DNA of 64,000 bases from the NCBI RefSeq assembly GCF_019312585.1, contig NZ_JAHWDP010000003.1, positions 310,001 through 374,000 on the forward strand. The letters are read 5' to 3'. This DNA comes from Halomarinibacterium sedimenti (GTDB lineage Bacteria; Bacteroidota; Bacteroidia; Flavobacteriales; Flavobacteriaceae). The translations under genes were made by a program, and so were the position numbers. Shown here piece after piece: positions 8,421 to 17,023 of this stretch. Within the stretch, counting starts at the first letter, position 1; each line of letters opens with the position of its first letter. The notes under the pieces were generated by a model. The model did no database searches. It was given only the letters and a program-made list of their open reading frames with translations, and was not told where the DNA came from.

Positions 8421-10553
8421 ATGAAACATAGTCTATCGCACCTTTTATTTAAGAATCCTTTAATTGTTGGGTTTTCAACGTTTATAATACTGCTTTTCAC
8501 TTCACAATATATTGCTTATCAGAAGTTCCTAATTAATGAAAACGAGCAAAAAAAAGAAATAAACAATCAAGTAAATATAATTAAGGAGAAATTACAAGCA
8601 ATAGTAATGTATAGTTATTCTTCTACCAGAACTCTTGGTTACATAATAGAAAGAAATGGAATACCTGATGATTTTGATACCATTGCAAGGGAATTATTAA
8701 AAGGACATAGTTACTTTGATGCAGTACAATTAGTAGATGGAGAGGGCTTTATTACACATGTGTATCCATTAAAAGGAAATGAAGTTATTGGTTATAATAT
8801 TTTTACAAGTACTACAGCCAGTAGTGGTGCTCTTGAAACAATTGAAAGAAAAGACTTTTTTATTGCAGGTCCTGTTCGACTTAAACAAGGGGGTGTAGGA
8901 ATAATTAGTAGATATCCTATTTATATCAATGGCAAATTCGAGGGTTTTTCAGCTGTTATTACGAAACTTTCAACTTTTTTAAATGATTTAAATATTAACA
9001 CCTCTGAGGAAAATGATTTCTTGTATCAACTTTCAAGAGTCAATTTTGAAACGGGTGAAGAAGAATTTTTCTTAGAAAATGATATGTCTTCTTATAAATC
9101 CTATGCAGTACCCATAGAACTCACTTTTGGAGAATGGAAATTATACGTAATTCCACTACAAAAAAACATAAATACCGCGATTTGGTTTGCAATAATTGGT
9201 TTTTTAATGGCTATTATGCTCAGTTGGTCTGCTTGGTATTTTACTGGGCAATCTGAACGAATAAATAATTTAATAAATACCAAATTAGAAGAACAAGAAT
9301 ATGAATTAAATACAATCCATGAAACCACTAGAAAACAAATAGAAAAAAGTGAACTTCTATATAGAACCCTTACCTCATATGCACCAGTAGCTATTTTTAA
9401 TACAAATGAAGAAGGTGAATGTACCTATGTAAATGAAGAGTGGATGAAATATTCGGGAATGGAATTTAATGAAGCGCTAAGGTATGGTTGGACTAATGCC
9501 ATATATCCAGATGATAAAGATAGAGTTATGGACGAATGGCAAGAGGCTGTTTCAAATAACAGTGAATTTCAATCTGAATTTCGATTCCTCAATAAAAATG
9601 GAAAAATAACGTGGCTTTCAGCTAAAGCAACCAAACTTGTGGATAGTAATAATAACCTTCTTGGACATATTGGAATAGCGATTGACGTCTCTGAAAGAGT
9701 TAAAAATGAAAAAGAATTATTACATTTTAAAAGAGATTTAGAGAAATTAGTAAGTTTAAGAACCGATGAACTAAGTGAAAGTAAAGAGGCTTTATTAAAC
9801 CTATTAGAAGATATGAATTTACAATCCATTGAACTTGAAAAGGAAAAGGTTAAAGCGCAATCGGCAGATTTAATGAAATCCGCTTTCTTGGCAACCATGT
9901 CGCATGAGTTGAGAACCCCTATGAATTCAATTATAGGATTTACAAGTCTACTATTGAAAGAATATGCAGGTCCTCTAAACCAAGAACAAGCGAAACAGTT
10001 GGCTATGGTAAAAAATAGTGGCCAACATTTACTGGGCTTAATAAACGACATTTTAGATATCTCGAAAATTGAAGCAGGAGAATTAACGGTTTCATTTCAA
10101 GAATTCGATTTTGTAGAATCTCTTACCGATATCATTGATTTTCTTTCCCCTCAGGCTATAAGTAAAAAGCTTGTAATAAAAACAGACCTACATAATGAAA
10201 AAGTTATTCTTAAAAGTGATAAAAGAAGAGTAGAACAAGTCTTATTAAACCTTATTTCCAACGCCATTAAATTTTCTGAAAAGGGAACTATTTTTATTAA
10301 AGTAAATTTAGTTGATTCTATGCTTTGCACGCAAGTGATTGATGAAGGGATTGGGATAAGTAAAGAAAATTTAGTTAAACTATTTGTACCATTCATTCAA
10401 CTCAATGGGGGTCTTGCCCGAAGCCATGAAGGTACAGGATTAGGACTAGCTATTAGTAAGAATTTAATTGAAAAATTAGGAGGAACAATCAAAGTAGAAA
10501 GTGAATTAGGAAAAGGAAGTACTTTTACCTTTTGCTTGCCATTAGAGTTATAA
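8421..10553 (+). CDS. CHASE-PAS sensor histidine kinase
   Basis: A 710-residue membrane kinase. It has a transmembrane helix near 15-35, a periplasmic CHASE-like domain (about 60-230, with the SGP-like segment IAGPVRLKQGGVG and a following SRYPIY), a second transmembrane helix near 252-275, a PAS domain (about 310-430), a coiled coil, a HisKA domain with phospho-acceptor His495 in MSHELRTP, and a HATPase domain with N box (NLISNAIKFS), G1 (DEGIGIS) and G2 (GTGLGLAI) motifs. All kinase motifs look intact. Partners are probably the receiver encoded 28 bp downstream and perhaps the sigma-54 regulator upstream. Confidence 0.92.
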   Translation: MKHSLSHLLFKNPLIVGFSTFIILLFTSQYIAYQKFLINENEQKKEINNQVNIIKEKLQAIVMYSYSSTRTLGYIIERNGIPDDFDTIARELLKGHSYFDAVQLVDGEGFITHVYPLKGNEVIGYNIFTSTTASSGALETIERKDFFIAGPVRLKQGGVGIISRYPIYINGKFEGFSAVITKLSTFLNDLNINTSEENDFLYQLSRVNFETGEEEFFLENDMSSYKSYAVPIELTFGEWKLYVIPLQKNINTAIWFAIIGFLMAIMLSWSAWYFTGQSERINNLINTKLEEQEYELNTIHETTRKQIEKSELLYRTLTSYAPVAIFNTNEEGECTYVNEEWMKYSGMEFNEALRYGWTNAIYPDDKDRVMDEWQEAVSNNSEFQSEFRFLNKNGKITWLSAKATKLVDSNNNLLGHIGIAIDVSERVKNEKELLHFKRDLEKLVSLRTDELSESKEALLNLLEDMNLQSIELEKEKVKAQSADLMKSAFLATMSHELRTPMNSIIGFTSLLLKEYAGPLNQEQAKQLAMVKNSGQHLLGLINDILDISKIEAGELTVSFQEFDFVESLTDIIDFLSPQAISKKLVIKTDLHNEKVILKSDKRRVEQVLLNLISNAIKFSEKGTIFIKVNLVDSMLCTQVIDEGIGISKENLVKLFVPFIQLNGGLARSHEGTGLGLAISKNLIEKLGGTIKVESELGKGSTFTFCLPLEL

Positions 10554-10581
10554 AAAATCAATCCTATAAATCCCAAAACCA

Positions 10582-10962
10582 ATGAAAACGAATATTTTAA
10601 TTATTGAGGATAACGAGCATAACATGTATATGCTTTCATATCTTCTTGAAAAAAACGGATATCATGTTTTAAAGGCATATAGTGGGGTTGAAGGATTTCA
10701 AATGGCTCACGATCATAAGCCAGAAATTATTTTAATAGACATTCAATTACCCGATATGGATGGGTATGAAATATGTGTTAAATTAAGACATAATGGTATC
10801 CCAAAAAATACCACCATTATAACGGTTACTTCCTATGCAATGGGAGGTGATAGAGAAAAATCTTTAGAAGCTGGAGCAGATGGTTATATTGAGAAACCTA
10901 TTAATCCTGATACTTTTATTTCCAAAATGGTTTCAATACATCGAAATAAAAATAAAAAGTGA
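10582..10962 (+). CDS. Single-domain response regulator (CheY-like)
   Basis: A 126-residue receiver with no output domain. The acidic pair Glu9-Asp10, phospho-acceptor Asp53, Thr83 and Lys105 are all present, so it should be a functional phospho-acceptor. It follows the hybrid-type sensor kinase by 28 bp and is the likely first target. Single receivers of this kind often serve as phosphate relays or act on a partner by protein contact. Confidence 0.9.
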   Translation: MKTNILIIEDNEHNMYMLSYLLEKNGYHVLKAYSGVEGFQMAHDHKPEIILIDIQLPDMDGYEICVKLRHNGIPKNTTIITVTSYAMGGDREKSLEAGADGYIEKPINPDTFISKMVSIHRNKNKK

Positions 10963-11104
10963 AAGTATATATTTAACTTTCAATACCTTAGAGATCCCTA
11001 GTAGAATAATTACAATGGAAAGTTTCTTTAAATAATGTAATATCGATGCAAAATCTATAAAAGAAATTATTAATCAAAAGATTTCAAAGAGTTAAAAAAG
11101 GTAT

Positions 11105-11112
11105 TATATTTG
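11105..11112 (+). promoter_or_regulatory. Putative -7 element for tRNA-Ser
   Basis: TATATTTG matches TAnnTTTG and lies 38 bp before the tRNA 5' end, a plausible leader for tRNA processing. Confidence 0.55.
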
Positions 11113-11150
11113 CACCCGCATTCAAGCAAATAGCTTGATGAGGCACTCAA

Positions 11151-11235
11151 GGAGAAATGGCAGAGTGGTCGAATGCGGCAGTCTTGAAAACTGTTGAGGG
11201 TCACACCTCCGGGGGTTCGAATCCCTCTTTCTCCG
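11151..11235 (+). tRNA. tRNA-Ser (anticodon TGA)
   Basis: An 85-nt cloverleaf with a long variable arm, as in class II tRNAs. The acceptor stem GGAGAAA pairs with TTTCTCC. The anticodon loop CTTGAAA carries TGA at 11185-11187, reading UCA. The T loop is GTTCGAATC. The discriminator is G, as expected for Ser, and CCA is not encoded. Confidence 0.97.
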
Positions 11236-11245
11236 CAAAGTATCT

Positions 11246-11284
11246 AAAAGCTCAATTTCTAAATAGAAATTGAGCTTTTTTTTT
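11246..11284 (+). terminator. Terminator of tRNA-Ser
   Basis: A stem of about 15 bp (AAAGCTCAATTTCT and its complement) with a short AT loop is followed by a run of nine T, directly after the tRNA. Confidence 0.9.
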
Positions 11285-11358
11285 GGATTGTCACAAATTA
11301 AATAATAAGAATACTAGGATATACTAAATTAGGTCAATTTACTAGTTAATAAATTGGA

Positions 11359-11982
11359 TTAACCACGAAATTTAATTACAATCCATCTTCCAAGTCCATC
11401 AGGTCCGGCATCTGCATCATATACAAGATCTATAAATCCTTCACCGCTTATAGACAATTGTGAGGTCGCAGCTGTTTTAATTCTATTCTTTGGTTGTGCC
11501 AATAGACTATCTTCCAATATGGAAATTCCAGAAGTTTCAGAAAAATATAAAGCAACATGCCTCCCATCTACTCCATCTGTTATGCCCGAAATGTTGGTTC
11601 CTAACATATAACCATATACTCTAATAAATGTAGCTCTAGAATTATATGCTCCAGGAGCCAATCCTAAGTCTAGATTTTGAATAGTGCCTCCCTGTAATGG
11701 GCCAAGATTAAAGTCACCCACTGTTCCAGATACTGGAGCCGTGTTTAAACTATTATCGGTAATTATCAAATTAGCTCCCAGTGCTGTCTTGTTTAATGTT
11801 CTTGTAGTAGTTTGCCCAGCTAAGGTAATTTCATTTGTATCCCCTACCGATAAATTAGTAATTCGCACTGTACCAGCCACCTCTAATGTAGCCTGTGGGT
11901 TGTTTGTGCCAATCCCCACTTGAGAAATAGAGTGTATTGTTGAACAAAAAACCATCGCGAATATAATTTGTGATTTTTTCAT
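11359..11982 (-). CDS. Secreted protein with VGIGT-type N-terminus (paralogue 3)
   Basis: I chose the Met that starts the signal peptide MKKSQIIFAMVF, giving 207 residues; a longer frame would overlap the upstream gene by 28 bp. With this start the gap is 2 bp. The mature protein opens with QVGIGTNNPQATLEVAG, a motif common at the start of Bacteroidetes surface proteins that list test-like parameters, similar to tail-fibre and endosialidase-chaperone stalk proteins. The C-terminal half is beta-rich and ends in RWIVIKFRG. The same end (Ala/Ser-rich segment, then YD..., then RWI/KWI) occurs in the two upstream genes. Function unknown; probably a cell-surface protein. Confidence 0.75.
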   Translation of the reverse strand: MKKSQIIFAMVFCSTIHSISQVGIGTNNPQATLEVAGTVRITNLSVGDTNEITLAGQTTTRTLNKTALGANLIITDNSLNTAPVSGTVGDFNLGPLQGGTIQNLDLGLAPGAYNSRATFIRVYGYMLGTNISGITDGVDGRHVALYFSETSGISILEDSLLAQPKNRIKTAATSQLSISGEGFIDLVYDADAGPDGLGRWIVIKFRG

Positions 11983-11984
11983 AA

Positions 11985-12605
11985 CTAATCGTGTATTGAA
12001 ATTAATATCCATCGTTGACTATTACCATCGTATATTAACTCTACACTACCCCTTCCAGCTAGTGTTTCAGAGCTTGCTAATACTTTAATTCTGTTTTGAG
12101 GTAATGATCCTAGGCTTTTAGGATCTGACTCATCTAGAAATACAATATTATTTGTTACCGAATTATAAAAAAATATATGTTGTCCATCCACTCCATCTTC
12201 GATTCCAGTAATCTTAATATTGGATGGGAGCCCTGTAACATTCAAAACTATCTTACCTTCATTAATTTCTCCAGTCCCTAATTGTAAATTCACATTATGC
12301 GCTAGATTTCCACCAACGGTGATTATTCCAGACAAATCTATATCTCCTATACCATAATAGATACTTCTACTTAACTCTAATTTATTATTTTCTAGAGTTA
12401 AATTATTATCTAAGTTTAATATGGTAAGATTCCCCAAGTCATCTGCCCCAACTAAAGATGTAGAATTGTCTATTAAACTATAACCCTCCACTATTAAGTC
12501 TCCTATTATATGCAAATCTTCCTGAGGATCTGTAGTGCCAATCCCAACTTGTGCATGACTTACTTGTAGCACAAAATAAAATAATACTATAATTGCTAAT
12601 TTCAT
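11985..12605 (-). CDS. Secreted protein with VGIGT-type N-terminus (paralogue 2)
   Basis: The start is set at the Met of MKLAIIVLFYFVL, giving 206 residues with a signal peptide ending at HAQ; the longer frame adds an unlikely Asn/Lys-rich leader overlapping the previous gene. The mature part begins with VGIGTTDPQEDLHIIG and has the same layout as its neighbours: a short stalk-like motif, a variable middle, then a GVDGQHIFFYNS segment and a C-terminal YDGNSQRWILI strand. It lies 29 bp after paralogue 1 and 2 bp before paralogue 3, so the three are almost certainly one transcript. Function unknown. Confidence 0.75.
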   Translation of the reverse strand: MKLAIIVLFYFVLQVSHAQVGIGTTDPQEDLHIIGDLIVEGYSLIDNSTSLVGADDLGNLTILNLDNNLTLENNKLELSRSIYYGIGDIDLSGIITVGGNLAHNVNLQLGTGEINEGKIVLNVTGLPSNIKITGIEDGVDGQHIFFYNSVTNNIVFLDESDPKSLGSLPQNRIKVLASSETLAGRGSVELIYDGNSQRWILISIHD

Positions 12606-12634
12606 TTTGCAAAAATTTAAAGTGAACACCTTAT

Positions 12635-13243
12635 TTATCCTCGCAGATTTACTAAGATCCATTTTTGAATGGATGCATCATAAATGAACTCTGCCATACC
12701 AATATTATTTATACTCACATTCGCACCACTTCCTGTAATAATTTGATTTTCTAAATCACTGTCAGAATCTAAATTATAAAATGTTACGCTTTGGTTTTGT
12801 GAGTTAAAATAATATACAATTCGACCATCATATCCCCCACTAAAGCCTGTTACAGAATAACCTGCTGTTTCTCCAGTAAATCTAATTACAGCTCTATCAC
12901 TATTAATATTTCCGAGGCCAATATCATAATTATTATATTGACTAATTCCACTAGTTAATGACTGGTCAACATCACCAATTAGAAATATATTAGGATCAAC
13001 CGTTTCTGTTACTTCTAATGTGCCTTCAGTAATGACGAAGGCATCTCCTAATTCAAAGTCTCTTGCACCGCCATTCTCTAATATTCCAACTAATCTTGTT
13101 GAAGTAACCGTTAGATTAGGCTCAAACATAAAATTACCATTAACATGTAAGGTCGCTAAGGGATTTGTAGTGTTTATTCCAACCCCTTGCGCGTGTAAAA
13201 TACATATGGGAATAATTACGATTATATGTAGAAAATATTTCAT
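12635..13243 (-). CDS. Secreted protein with VGINT-type N-terminus (paralogue 1)
   Basis: A 202-residue protein, first of the three-gene set. The signal peptide (about 1-18) ends at HAQ, followed by GVGINTTNPLATLHVNG. The C-terminal part has the shared GYDGRIVYYFNS segment and ends with the strand YDASIQKWILVNLRG. The paralogues differ strongly in the middle part, so they are old or fast-diverging duplicates. No catalytic motif is visible. A promoter element lies 20 bp before the start. Confidence 0.78.
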   Translation of the reverse strand: MKYFLHIIVIIPICILHAQGVGINTTNPLATLHVNGNFMFEPNLTVTSTRLVGILENGGARDFELGDAFVITEGTLEVTETVDPNIFLIGDVDQSLTSGISQYNNYDIGLGNINSDRAVIRFTGETAGYSVTGFSGGYDGRIVYYFNSQNQSVTFYNLDSDSDLENQIITGSGANVSINNIGMAEFIYDASIQKWILVNLRG

Positions 13244-13263
13244 TATAGTGCTAATTTCTACAA

Positions 13264-13291
13264 CAAACCTATAGGAATATTATTACAACAA
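13264..13291 (-). promoter_or_regulatory. Promoter of the three-paralogue operon
   Basis: On the minus strand TAGGTTTG (13264-13271) matches TAnnTTTG, and a TTG at 13289-13291 lies 17 bp upstream of it. The remaining part of this 279-bp divergent region is AT-rich without other clear features. Confidence 0.55.
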
Positions 13292-13497
13292 AAAGTGATT
13301 TTGAAATTTTTTATCGCCAAATTACACATAACTTCGACGAAATACACAATTATTTTTAATCACACCAATTTTTGATAGTAAATTCAGGTTAATTTGTTTT
13401 AAAATTTAAAAAAAAAACATTGGTGCGGCATATAATTGTACTAAGGATATGGAAATTAGAATTTTATAGTTTTTACATCTACTAGATTTTAATATTT

Positions 13498-13505
13498 TAT
13501 ATTTG
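13498..13505 (+). promoter_or_regulatory. Putative -7 element of the T9SS protein gene
   Basis: TATATTTG matches TAnnTTTG and lies 17 bp before the ATG at 13523. Confidence 0.45.
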
Positions 13506-13522
13506 ACCTTAATAAAATCAAT

Positions 13523-14422
13523 ATGAGGAAAATTCTACTTATTAATTTTTTATTACTCTTTTCCATAAATATCTTTTCACAAGATTATAAACCCCTTTTG
13601 GATACTTATAACGAATGGAATGTACGGTTTTGTTACGAAGGTTTATGTGATACTGATTTATATTACACCAATGGAGATACTATTGTTGATGGTATGAGCT
13701 TTAAAGTTCTTGATGGATACCATTATATATCTAGAGGATTCCTATTACGGGAAGACATAAATTCTAAAAAAGTGTATTTAAAGGCTATTTTACCCAACGG
13801 AGTATATGACTATTTACTATACGATTTCTCTCTAGAAGTAGGAGACTCTATCGATATGAAAAACCCCATTACCCCTTTTCCAGAAGATGCAGGCTATTTT
13901 AAAGTAGATTCTATTATACCACGTCCATTAGTCGATGGAAACACCTATGACCATTTTTACTTTTCTCCTGCAGCATCTAACAACGTAAGTACCAATAATG
14001 CTATTTGGGTTGAAGGCGTTGGATCGCTATCTATTATTACGGCTCCAAGTGGGGATCCAGACATTGACGGGGTAGGTCGAGTCGCTTGCGTATTTAAAAA
14101 TGGTGAATCCTATTATTCAGATTTAGATATTATTGATGAATGTGAGCCTTTTTTCATTCTCGATACTCCTAATTATATCACCCAAAAGAATTCCATTAAA
14201 GCAATAAAAACTTCTGAAAAAAATATATTCCAAATAATAAATATCGAACGCTTTTCGACTATTGAACTTTATGATTTAAAAGGTGTTCATTTAAACACTT
14301 TTGAAAATAATAGTCAACATTCAATCCAATTAAATGTTTCAAATTATCCTTCTGGCATCTATTTGCTTATTTTAAATTCCTCGATAAATAGAAAGCAAAC
14401 TCTTAAAATTGTAATAGAATAA
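13523..14422 (+). CDS. Secreted protein with T9SS type A-like sorting domain
   Basis: A 299-residue protein with a signal peptide (1-19, ending at FSQ) and a C-terminal beta-sandwich of about 75 residues. That domain has the features of a type IX secretion sorting domain: IELYDLKGVHLNTFENN, then LNVSNYPSGIYLLIL and a final KTLKIVIE-like basic strand. The middle part resembles hypothetical Bacteroidetes proteins whose segments read as time-course or parameter text (DTIVDGMSFKVL) and has no recognised catalytic motif. It is expected to cross the outer membrane through the type IX machinery and be released or anchored. It is divergent from the three-paralogue operon. Confidence 0.75.
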   Translation: MRKILLINFLLLFSINIFSQDYKPLLDTYNEWNVRFCYEGLCDTDLYYTNGDTIVDGMSFKVLDGYHYISRGFLLREDINSKKVYLKAILPNGVYDYLLYDFSLEVGDSIDMKNPITPFPEDAGYFKVDSIIPRPLVDGNTYDHFYFSPAASNNVSTNNAIWVEGVGSLSIITAPSGDPDIDGVGRVACVFKNGESYYSDLDIIDECEPFFILDTPNYITQKNSIKAIKTSEKNIFQIINIERFSTIELYDLKGVHLNTFENNSQHSIQLNVSNYPSGIYLLILNSSINRKQTLKIVIE

Positions 14423-14438
14423 GAACATAACTTTTCGT

Positions 14439-15695
14439 TTACCGTTTAAATCTTCTAATAATCAACCCCAAAGGCTTATCATACGTAAAATAGCTCAACA
14501 TCCAGCCTAAAAATGCCACTACCTTGTTTCTAAATCCTACCAAAGACATAATATGAATAAACATCCACACCAACCAGGCAAAAGTGCCTTGAAATTTCCA
14601 ATTAGGTAAATCTACAACGGCCTTCCTTCTACCTATTGTGGCCATCGTTCCTTTGTCTTTATACGTAAAAGGTTTAAAAGTTTTTCCTTTTATTCCAGCC
14701 AAAATATTTTTAGCCAAATGTTTTCCTTGCTGCTGTGCCACAGGAGCTAACATAGGTAATCCCATGGGATTTTCAGTAGTTACAAAAGCTGCTACATCGC
14801 CAATAGCATAAACATCCTTTGCATCTAAAACTTGATTAAACTCATTTACAGAAATTCTATTTCCCCCTATTATGGAAGCACTAGGTAATCCATCAATAGG
14901 AGCTCCTTTTACCCCAGCTGTCCAAATTACAGTATCTGTAGAAAAGGTAGTATTGTTTGGAAGTAATAACTCACTTCCGTCATATCCATTTACGCGCGTG
15001 TTTAAAAAAACATTCACCCCCAAATCCTTTAAATACTCATAACTTTTTTTGGAAGAATCTTCAGACATAGCACCTAACAGTTTCTCTCCTGCTTCATAAA
15101 GATTGATATTCATTTTTGAAGTGTCTAACTCTGGAAAATCCTTCGGAATAACATAACGTTTCATTTCGGCCAAGGCACCTGCCAATTCAATACCTGCAGG
15201 CCCTCCTCCCACAATGGCAATATTCAGAACTTCAGGCAAATCTTGAGTGTCGTTTGAAAGTGCTTTTTCAAGATTCTGAAACAAAAAACTTCGAATGTCT
15301 AAAGCATCGGGAATGGACTTTAACGTGAGTAATTTATCCTTGATGGGTTCAAAATTGAAAAAATTATTTTGAGCACCCGTAGCCATAATTAAATAATCAT
15401 AGGTAATCTCTCCTATTGAAGTAATTATCTTTTTTTCAGAAGTAACAACAGAATTCACTTTTGCCATTCTAAACCTTACATTCTTGTAGTTTCTAAAAAT
15501 CCGCCGAACAGGATAAGCAATGCTATAAGGCTCCAAACCTCCCGTAGCAATTTGATACATTAGGGGTTGAAAATTGTGAAAGTTATTTTGATCTATTAAT
15601 AAAACTTCAACAGGTTTATTTTTGAAATATTTTGCCATCGCGATACCGCCAAACCCTGCACCAATTATGACAATTTTAGGAAGTGTACTTTTCAT
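14439..15695 (-). CDS. ndh: Type II NADH dehydrogenase (NDH-2)
   Basis: A 418-residue single-subunit flavoprotein that transfers electrons from NADH to quinone without pumping protons. The FAD-binding motif is IGAGFGG at 11-17. A second Rossmann motif for NADH (IVGGGPAGIELAG) lies near 160-175. The later TDTVIWTAGVKG and YAIGDVAAF segments are typical of the family. The C-terminal part after about residue 360 is hydrophobic and amphipathic, fitting attachment to the cytoplasmic membrane. It converges with the T9SS protein gene with only 16 bp between them. Confidence 0.9.
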   Translation of the reverse strand: MKSTLPKIVIIGAGFGGIAMAKYFKNKPVEVLLIDQNNFHNFQPLMYQIATGGLEPYSIAYPVRRIFRNYKNVRFRMAKVNSVVTSEKKIITSIGEITYDYLIMATGAQNNFFNFEPIKDKLLTLKSIPDALDIRSFLFQNLEKALSNDTQDLPEVLNIAIVGGGPAGIELAGALAEMKRYVIPKDFPELDTSKMNINLYEAGEKLLGAMSEDSSKKSYEYLKDLGVNVFLNTRVNGYDGSELLLPNNTTFSTDTVIWTAGVKGAPIDGLPSASIIGGNRISVNEFNQVLDAKDVYAIGDVAAFVTTENPMGLPMLAPVAQQQGKHLAKNILAGIKGKTFKPFTYKDKGTMATIGRRKAVVDLPNWKFQGTFAWLVWMFIHIMSLVGFRNKVVAFLGWMLSYFTYDKPLGLIIRRFKR

Positions 15696-15760
15696 GGACT
15701 TAACTTAAATAGGAATCTTAAATACTTCTATAAAGGTAAATGAATTAAAGTTTTTGAAAT

Positions 15761-15789
15761 AAAAAAGGCCCGATAAAATCGGACCTTTA
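15761..15789 (-). terminator. Terminator of the DUF4397 gene
   Basis: On the minus strand an 11-bp stem (AAAGGTCCGAT, one G-T wobble) with a 3-nt loop ends in six T. It lies directly after the stop of the DUF4397 gene. Confidence 0.85.
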
Positions 15790-15807
15790 AAACCTAGTAA
15801 TTGAGGT

Positions 15808-16803
15808 TTAGTTTTTTATAAATTTCTTACTTCCAAGAATCTTATTATTATCCATAACCACAATGTTGTAAATCCCAGTTGCTAAAGAACTAATGTTAAG
15901 GTATCCTCTTTCAAAAGCAGCACCATCTACCATTAAGGCTCTTCCTTGCATATCAATTACTTTAATGGTATATGCCTCGCCGTCTTCACTAGCGATATTG
16001 ATAATATCTGTAGCTGGATTAGGGTACAATGCAATAGTATTGGTATTGAAGTCATTTATTCCAAGAGGTGCAGATGGCAATTCAACAAGTCCACCAGCAG
16101 CACCTGTAGAAACCCAAAGACCAAATGCTGGACCATTACTATTATTAGATGGATCTAAGAACCCTGATGCTACCACCACTAATGCAGCTCCATTTAATCC
16201 TAATGTTGCTAAAGGCGCACCATAAGCGGCTACTCCAGATCCTCCTGCAGCATTAACTTGTAACACATAGTCTGCAGTTGGTAACTCTAAATAACCTGCA
16301 TATTCAGAATATGAAATGTTTTCAACCAAATATCCTGCTCCCACACCAGTTTCTAAAACATCAACGGCAGGTGCATCAGTAGAACCATGATACACTAACA
16401 CATCTGTATTAGCACCATCTGTTGCAACTTCACGACCCATATCGTATACAGCTAATCCAAATGCTGGAGCTGGGTCATAGCCTGTTGCACTAACAATACC
16501 CGTAGCAATAACTACATAAGTTTCACCATCTGCTAACGTTACAGGGAACGTAGCAATGGCATCACCTGATCCTGTACTATTTGAAGGAGCAATTCCAATA
16601 ATAACTTCGACATCTGCTGGAAAATCTATGTATCCAGTCTCGGTTCTGAATGCAAAATCGTCTACAGCAAGAGCGTCATCTAAATAAACGTCAACTACTG
16701 CTGCGGCAGCATCTGCAGAATTGTGTATTACATTTACACGTGCTTGAGAAATAGCAATTTGCACTGTGGCAAAGGCCAAAAAAGTAAAGAGTAATTTTTT
16801 CAT
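15808..16803 (-). CDS. DUF4397 protein with T9SS type A sorting domain
   Basis: The start is set at the Met of MKKLLFTFLAF, giving 331 residues; an upstream in-frame Met adds a basic leader that would spoil the signal peptide. After the signal (ending at ISQ) come two DUF4397 units: ARVNVIHNSADAAAAVVDVY at the start of the mature part and TDVLVYHGSTDAPAVDVL in the middle. The last 80 residues are a T9SS type A sorting domain (LYPNPATDIINI, then VIDMQGR, then LATGIYNIVV). The protein is probably exported to the surface. The role of DUF4397 is unknown. Confidence 0.88.
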   Translation of the reverse strand: MKKLLFTFLAFATVQIAISQARVNVIHNSADAAAAVVDVYLDDALAVDDFAFRTETGYIDFPADVEVIIGIAPSNSTGSGDAIATFPVTLADGETYVVIATGIVSATGYDPAPAFGLAVYDMGREVATDGANTDVLVYHGSTDAPAVDVLETGVGAGYLVENISYSEYAGYLELPTADYVLQVNAAGGSGVAAYGAPLATLGLNGAALVVVASGFLDPSNNSNGPAFGLWVSTGAAGGLVELPSAPLGINDFNTNTIALYPNPATDIINIASEDGEAYTIKVIDMQGRALMVDGAAFERGYLNISSLATGIYNIVVMDNNKILGSKKFIKN

Positions 16804-16829
16804 AATTTTTTTGTTTAATGTTTTCGATT

Positions 16830-16837
16830 CAAACTTA
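16830..16837 (-). promoter_or_regulatory. Putative -7 element of the DUF4397 gene
   Basis: On the minus strand TAAGTTTG matches TAnnTTTG, 26 bp before the chosen ATG. It lies inside the longer reading frame, which supports the shorter start. Confidence 0.45.
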
Positions 16838-17023
16838 AACAAAATATTTTTAAACTTGTATTTAACCATAATTAATTAATAAATATTTAACGATTTAAAG
16901 ATTTTAATACATTGATTTAGTTATTGTTAGTAGATAAACATATTAAACGATATAGATTTTATATTTTTTTTAGGAAAGCCAGAATCAAGTATATGTATAT
17001 TTATACCTTAATCTTTTGAAAAA

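Noticed and set aside
11359-13243. Prophage tail-fibre genes
   Set aside because: The VGIGT motif also occurs in phage stalk proteins, but each protein here has a signal peptide and no phage structural, lysis or integrase gene is nearby.
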